From: RPQK01 sp041946865
Lineage (GTDB): Bacteria > Acidobacteriota > UBA6911 > RPQK01
Direction of reading: 5' to 3'
Length of the DNA: 34,630 nucleotides
Assembly (NCBI GenBank): GCA_041946865.1
Contig: JBHGBF010000104.1
Location: forward strand, 1-34,630
Positions 30,984 to 34,630 of the stretch are shown one piece after another (position 1 is the stretch's first letter; each line of letters begins with the position of its first letter). Both the position numbers and the translations under genes were made by a program. The notes beneath the pieces were generated by a model. That model searched no databases. It was given only the letters and a program-made list of their open reading frames with translations, and was not told the origin of the DNA.

Positions 30984-32644
30984 TGCGGACCAAGTTCATT
31001 TTCGTGACCGGAGGAGTAGTGAGCTCTTTAGGGAAAGGCCTGGCCTCGGCTTCGATTGGCTGCCTGCTCGAGGCCCGCGGTTTCAAGGTGTCCCTGCTGA
31101 AGCTCGACCCGTATATCAATGTCGACCCTGGGACGATGAGCCCATTTCAACACGGAGAGGTATTTGTCACTGACGACGGCGCGGAAACCGACTTGGACCT
31201 GGGCCATTACGAGCGGTTCACCAACGTCAAGCTGGCCCGGGATAACAACTCTACGACCGGCAAGATCTACCAGGCGGTGATTGAGAAGGAACGCCATGGG
31301 GATTACCTGGGGAAGACCGTCCAGGTCATTCCCCACATCACCAACGAGATCAAGGCGACCATCAAGAAACTGACGAACGGCTACGATGTGACGATCGTCG
31401 AGATCGGTGGGACGATCGGAGATATCGAGAGCCTCCCGTTCGTAGAAGCGATCAGGCAAATGCGAAACGAAGTGGGGAAGGAAAACTCCCTGTTTGTGCA
31501 CCTGACGCTCGTCCCGTTTATCGGTCCGGCCAAAGAGCTGAAAACCAAGCCGACGCAGCATTCTGTCAAGGAACTGCTTGAAATCGGAGTGCAGCCTGAT
31601 ATCTTGCTCTGCCGCACGGATCGCTTCCTTCCCAAAGACGTCAAGGACAAGATCTCTCTCTTCTGCAACGTCCCCCCCGAGGCGGTCATCACCGCCAAAG
31701 ACGTGGACAACATTTACGAGGTGCCCCTGGTCCTGCGGAAGGAAGGGCTCGACTCGATTGTCGTGAAACTTCTGCAGCTCCCCGACACCCCTTGCGACAT
31801 GAACGAGTGGGAGCAGTTGATGGAAGTGGTCCGAGATCCCGTGGATGAGATCACGGTCGGTATCGTGGGGAAGTATGTCGAGTATCAGGATTCGTACAAG
31901 AGCCTGAACGAAGCCCTTTTCCACGGCGGGCTACCACACCGGGTGCGGGTCCATCTTAAGTGGATCGAATCCGAGGGGCTGGTCGAGGACTGCGATGCAA
32001 AGCTGCGGAACATGGATTGTATCCTCGTGCCCGGCGGCTTTGGCCCTCGCGGAATCGAGGGCATGATTCGGGGTATCCAGTGGGCCCGCGTTAACAAGGT
32101 GCCCTACTTCGGCATCTGCCTGGGGATGCAGTGCGCGGTCATCGAGTACGCACGCAACGTCTGTTCGCTGAATGCGAACAGCTCGGAATTCGATCCTGCG
32201 TGCCCGCACCGCGTCATTTACAAGTTGCGGGAGCTTCTCGGCGTCGAAGAAATGGGCGGAACTATGCGCCTGGGCGCTTACCCCTGCATCCTTGAGGAGG
32301 ATTCGCTGGCTTACCGAATTTATCGGCAGCGGGAGATTTCTGAGCGGCATCGACATCGCTATGAGTTCAACCGCGAGTACGAGGAACTGCTGACCAGTTA
32401 CGGGTTGAAGATCTCTGGGAACTCGCCCGACCGGAATTTCGCCGAGATTATTGAGATCCCCGATCACCCATGGTTTCTGGCCTGTCAGTTCCACCCGGAA
32501 TTCAAGTCGAAGCCGCTGAAGCCGCACCCGCTGTTTGTGAGCTTCATCGGCGCTGCCTACGAGCGCAAGCGCCAGCGGCGCGCAGTCGGAGAGCTGAAGA
32601 ACAGGAGGGCCACCAGCGAGGTCGTGCTGGAACGGAACTATTGA
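30983..32644 (+). CDS. pyrG: CTP synthase
   Basis: Makes CTP from UTP with glutamine as nitrogen donor. The 553-residue protein has the synthetase domain first (about 1-270; TGGVVSSLGKGLASASIG, DPYINVDPGTMSPFQHGEVF) and the class I glutaminase domain second (about 290-535; GGFGPRGIEGMI, the nucleophile Cys in FGICLGMQ, and the His/Glu pair in FHPEFKS). All catalytic parts are present. A strong GGAGGAG ribosome site lies inside the kdsB 3' end. Being coupled to kdsB, it would supply CTP where CMP-Kdo is made; a kdsB/pyrG pairing is also known from Chlamydia. Confidence 0.97.
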   Translation: MRTKFIFVTGGVVSSLGKGLASASIGCLLEARGFKVSLLKLDPYINVDPGTMSPFQHGEVFVTDDGAETDLDLGHYERFTNVKLARDNNSTTGKIYQAVIEKERHGDYLGKTVQVIPHITNEIKATIKKLTNGYDVTIVEIGGTIGDIESLPFVEAIRQMRNEVGKENSLFVHLTLVPFIGPAKELKTKPTQHSVKELLEIGVQPDILLCRTDRFLPKDVKDKISLFCNVPPEAVITAKDVDNIYEVPLVLRKEGLDSIVVKLLQLPDTPCDMNEWEQLMEVVRDPVDEITVGIVGKYVEYQDSYKSLNEALFHGGLPHRVRVHLKWIESEGLVEDCDAKLRNMDCILVPGGFGPRGIEGMIRGIQWARVNKVPYFGICLGMQCAVIEYARNVCSLNANSSEFDPACPHRVIYKLRELLGVEEMGGTMRLGAYPCILEEDSLAYRIYRQREISERHRHRYEFNREYEELLTSYGLKISGNSPDRNFAEIIEIPDHPWFLACQFHPEFKSKPLKPHPLFVSFIGAAYERKRQRRAVGELKNRRATSEVVLERNY

Positions 32645-32660
32645 CAGCGTGAAGGCCGCA

Positions 32661-32696
32661 TCCTGCCTGCGTTCGGGGCCGCAGGAGGTGTCCTGC
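32661..32696 (+). other. Competing hairpins in the pyrG-kdsA gap
   Basis: TCCTGC (32661-32666) and TCCTGC (32691-32696) flank GCAGGA (32681-32686). The middle block can pair with either one, giving two mutually exclusive 6-bp hairpins. No T-run follows. The arrangement could be an attenuator, but the stems are short and chance is a real possibility. Confidence 0.25.
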
Positions 32697-32722
32697 TTGA
32701 GCTCCCCCAGTGCTAGACGAAC

Positions 32723-33601
32723 ATGAACCAAATCCACATCGGCGACCGCCTCGTCGGTGGTCCCTCTCCCCTCTTCCTGATTGCCGGCCCTTGCGTAATA
32801 GAAAGCGAGCAGCATTGCCTGGATCTGGCTGGCTTTCTCAAGGATCTGACCGCGCGCCTCGATCTCTTCTTTGTCTTCAAAGCCTCGTTCGACAAAGCCA
32901 ATCGCAGCTCGATCCAGTCCTACCGTGGACCGGGCTTGGAGAAAGGTCTGCAGGTCCTCGACAAAGTGCGGCGTACCTGTGACGTCCCAGTGCTGTCTGA
33001 CGTCCACGAGGTCTGGCAGGTCGCTCCAGCGGCGGATGTCCTCGATGTCATCCAGATACCCGCTTTTCTTTGTCGCCAGACCGATCTGATCCTCGCCGCC
33101 GCGGCGAGCCGCCGGGTCGTGAACGTGAAGAAGGGCCAGTTCCTCGCGCCCTGGGATGTGCGCAACATCGTGGAGAAGACCCGTAAAATCGAAGGCTCTC
33201 GCCTTCTTGTCACGGAGCGCGGCTCAAGCTTCGGCTACAATAACCTGGTTGTTGATTTCAAAGGGCTGCCGCTCATGAGGGAGCTTGGCTGCCCCGTGGT
33301 GTTTGACGCGACTCATAGTGTCCAGCTTCCGGGAGGCGGCGGGACCGTCAGCGGAGGCCAGTCGGCATTGATACCTTACCTGGCCCGCGCTGCCGTCGCC
33401 GTTGGAATCGATGGCCTGTTTCTGGAGGTTCATGACCGGCCGGAGCAAGCCTTGTCCGACGGTCCTAACTCGCTGGCTCTCGAACAGCTGGAACCCTTGC
33501 TGCGAATGTTGCAGGAGATCGACAAGTTGGTGAAAAACCAAGCGGATCCGCAGTCTGACCAGTATGCCCCATCACACCGGCCGAAAAGTTCTGGAGATTG
33601 A
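32723..33601 (+). CDS. kdsA: 3-deoxy-8-phosphooctulonate synthase (metal-dependent type)
   Basis: KdsA condenses phosphoenolpyruvate with arabinose 5-phosphate to Kdo 8-phosphate. The 292-residue protein has FLIAGPCVIES near the N-terminus, where C24 is the metal-ligand cysteine of the metal-dependent class (Asn in the E. coli type). Further motifs are FKASFDKANRSS, VLSDVHEVWQ, VKKGQFLAPWD and VFDATHSVQLPGG. No ribosome site is clear before the ATG. The C-terminus is extended by about 20 polar residues and overlaps kdsD by 38 bases. Confidence 0.95.
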   Translation: MNQIHIGDRLVGGPSPLFLIAGPCVIESEQHCLDLAGFLKDLTARLDLFFVFKASFDKANRSSIQSYRGPGLEKGLQVLDKVRRTCDVPVLSDVHEVWQVAPAADVLDVIQIPAFLCRQTDLILAAAASRRVVNVKKGQFLAPWDVRNIVEKTRKIEGSRLLVTERGSSFGYNNLVVDFKGLPLMRELGCPVVFDATHSVQLPGGGGTVSGGQSALIPYLARAAVAVGIDGLFLEVHDRPEQALSDGPNSLALEQLEPLLRMLQEIDKLVKNQADPQSDQYAPSHRPKSSGD

Positions 33602-34523
33602 AGCACAGGCGATTTTGAACCTGATCCCGCGGCTTGGCGGCAATTTTGACCAGGCGGTCGAAATGCTCGTCCGGTGCCGGGGCCGCGTTGTCGCTACCGG
33701 CATGGGAAAATCGGGAATCGTCTGTAAAAAGATTGCGGCGACCCTGGCCAGTACCGGGACGCCCGCCCTGTTCCTGCATCCCGCCGAGGCGATTCACGGT
33801 GACCTGGGAATGCTGATGCGCGGAGACCTCGTGCTGGCGCTTTCGAACAGCGGGGAAACGGTCGAGCTCATCAGTCTCCTCGAAACCATCAAGCGCCTCG
33901 GCATTCCATTGATTTCCCTGGTCGGGAACACCAGCTCAACCCTGGCCCAGAACTCCGACGTCGTCCTGGACGTCAGCGTGGACCAGGAGGCGTGCACGTT
34001 CGGGCTGGCCCCGACCGCCTCTACCACCGCCGCCCTGGCTCTTGGCGACGCCCTCGCCGTCACCGTTTCCGAAAAGAAGGGATTCCGGCTGGAAGACTTT
34101 GCCCGCCTGCACCCCGGAGGCGGGCTGGGCAAGAAACTGACCATGGTCAAAGATTTGATGCATACGGGCAAACAGGTCCCGCGCGTGACCGTGGACGCCG
34201 CTTTTGAAGAAGTCATTTATGAGATGTCCAGTAAAGGACTCGGCATCACAAGCGTGACTGATTCGCAGGGCCGGCTGGTCGGCGTCATTTCAGATGGGGA
34301 CCTGCGCCGCCTCCTCCAGCGGCAAAAGGAAAAGGTGCTGTCGATGAAGGCGGGCGAGTGCATGACCCGGGATCCGGTAACCATAGGCGAAGCCGAACTG
34401 GCTACCCGAGCACTGAATGTCATGGAACGGCGCAAGATCACGTCGTTGATGGTGACCGGCCAGGACGGGAGCATGGTCGGCGTGATCCATCTCCACGACT
34501 TGTGGGGTACGGAAATGTTCTGA
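33564..34523 (+). CDS. kdsD: Arabinose-5-phosphate isomerase
   Basis: KdsD (KpsF/GutQ family) isomerises ribulose 5-phosphate to arabinose 5-phosphate, the KdsA substrate. The 319-residue protein has an SIS domain (about 30-170) with ATGMGKSG, HPAEAIHGDLGM and SNSGETVEL, the LHPGGGLGK linker, then two CBS domains (about 195-319) including GVISDGDLRR. Length and order are normal. It starts inside kdsA, so the enzymes for consecutive steps are translationally coupled. The phosphatase KdsC, needed between KdsA and KdsB, is not in the window. The next promoter-like sequence, TATACAAT (34532-34539), follows shortly after its stop. Confidence 0.96.
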   Translation: MPHHTGRKVLEIEAQAILNLIPRLGGNFDQAVEMLVRCRGRVVATGMGKSGIVCKKIAATLASTGTPALFLHPAEAIHGDLGMLMRGDLVLALSNSGETVELISLLETIKRLGIPLISLVGNTSSTLAQNSDVVLDVSVDQEACTFGLAPTASTTAALALGDALAVTVSEKKGFRLEDFARLHPGGGLGKKLTMVKDLMHTGKQVPRVTVDAAFEEVIYEMSSKGLGITSVTDSQGRLVGVISDGDLRRLLQRQKEKVLSMKAGECMTRDPVTIGEAELATRALNVMERRKITSLMVTGQDGSMVGVIHLHDLWGTEMF

Positions 34524-34572
34524 CCGGCCGGTATACAATGCCTTACGGCTGTGCGACCACCCAGCCAGACTA

Positions 34573-34630
34573 CCGGCAACCGGCAACCGGCAACCGGCAA
34601 CCGGTAACTGGTAACCGGCAACCGATAACC
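34573..34630. repeat. Second heptanucleotide array, inverted, running off the window
   Basis: Eight units of seven bases reach the window edge: four CCGGCAA, then CCGGTAA, CTGGTAA, CCGGCAA, CCGATAA. These are the reverse complements of TTGCCGG, TTACCGG and TTACCAG, the units of the array at 29832-30019. The array probably continues beyond 34630. Confidence 0.93.

Overview
The window looks like chromosomal DNA from a Gram-negative, GC-rich bacterium. I infer Acidobacteriota or a close relative from three things: the run yicC-gmk-rpoZ-coaBC-era-udg-priA, complete enzymes for the Kdo part of lipopolysaccharide, and many short intergenic repeats. No marker gene proves the phylum. Nearly all DNA is coding, and there is no rRNA, tRNA, phage or insertion sequence that I can see.

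Layout. (1) 1-346: gene-free edge with a 45-bp near-perfect inverted repeat. (2) 347-1874: Tat-type aldo/keto reductase divergent from a small XRE regulator. (3) 2015-6742 (minus): a 1575-residue protein with an acyl-adenylating domain, a long unassigned middle and a C-terminal GNAT domain. (4) 6783-14618: surface-glycan genes (two family-2 glycosyltransferases, an RmlD-like reductase, a NodU/CmcH-type carbamoyltransferase, a short SxtJ-like membrane protein, an MsbA-like ABC exporter whose first membrane helix seems missing), interrupted by tsaD on the minus strand. (5) 14682-24111: housekeeping run yicC, gmk, rpoZ, coaBC, era, family-4 uracil-DNA glycosylase, priA, a JAMM peptidase, an odd GTPase and a CDF metal exporter. 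(6) 24320-29825: phosphate operon phoU-pstS-pstC-pstA-pstB1-pstB2. (7) 30204-34523: kdsB-pyrG-kdsA-kdsD, which makes CMP-Kdo; pyrG supplies the CTP used by KdsB. This block lies between two heptanucleotide repeat arrays in opposite orientation.

Most interesting: the phosphate operon. It encodes two different PstB ATPases whose defects are complementary. PstB1 has lost the Q-loop Gln and H-loop His but keeps LSGGQ. PstB2 keeps Walker A, Q-loop, Walker B and H-loop but has LQLEQ in place of LSGGQ. A heterodimer would have one consensus and one degenerate ATP site, an arrangement known from asymmetric ABC exporters and, as far as I know, not described for a Pst importer. The PhoU of the same operon is fused to a low-molecular-weight phosphatase/ArsC-like domain whose nucleophilic Cys and P-loop Arg are replaced, so it is probably a binding or sensing module. 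Together these suggest a remodelled phosphate uptake and signalling system.
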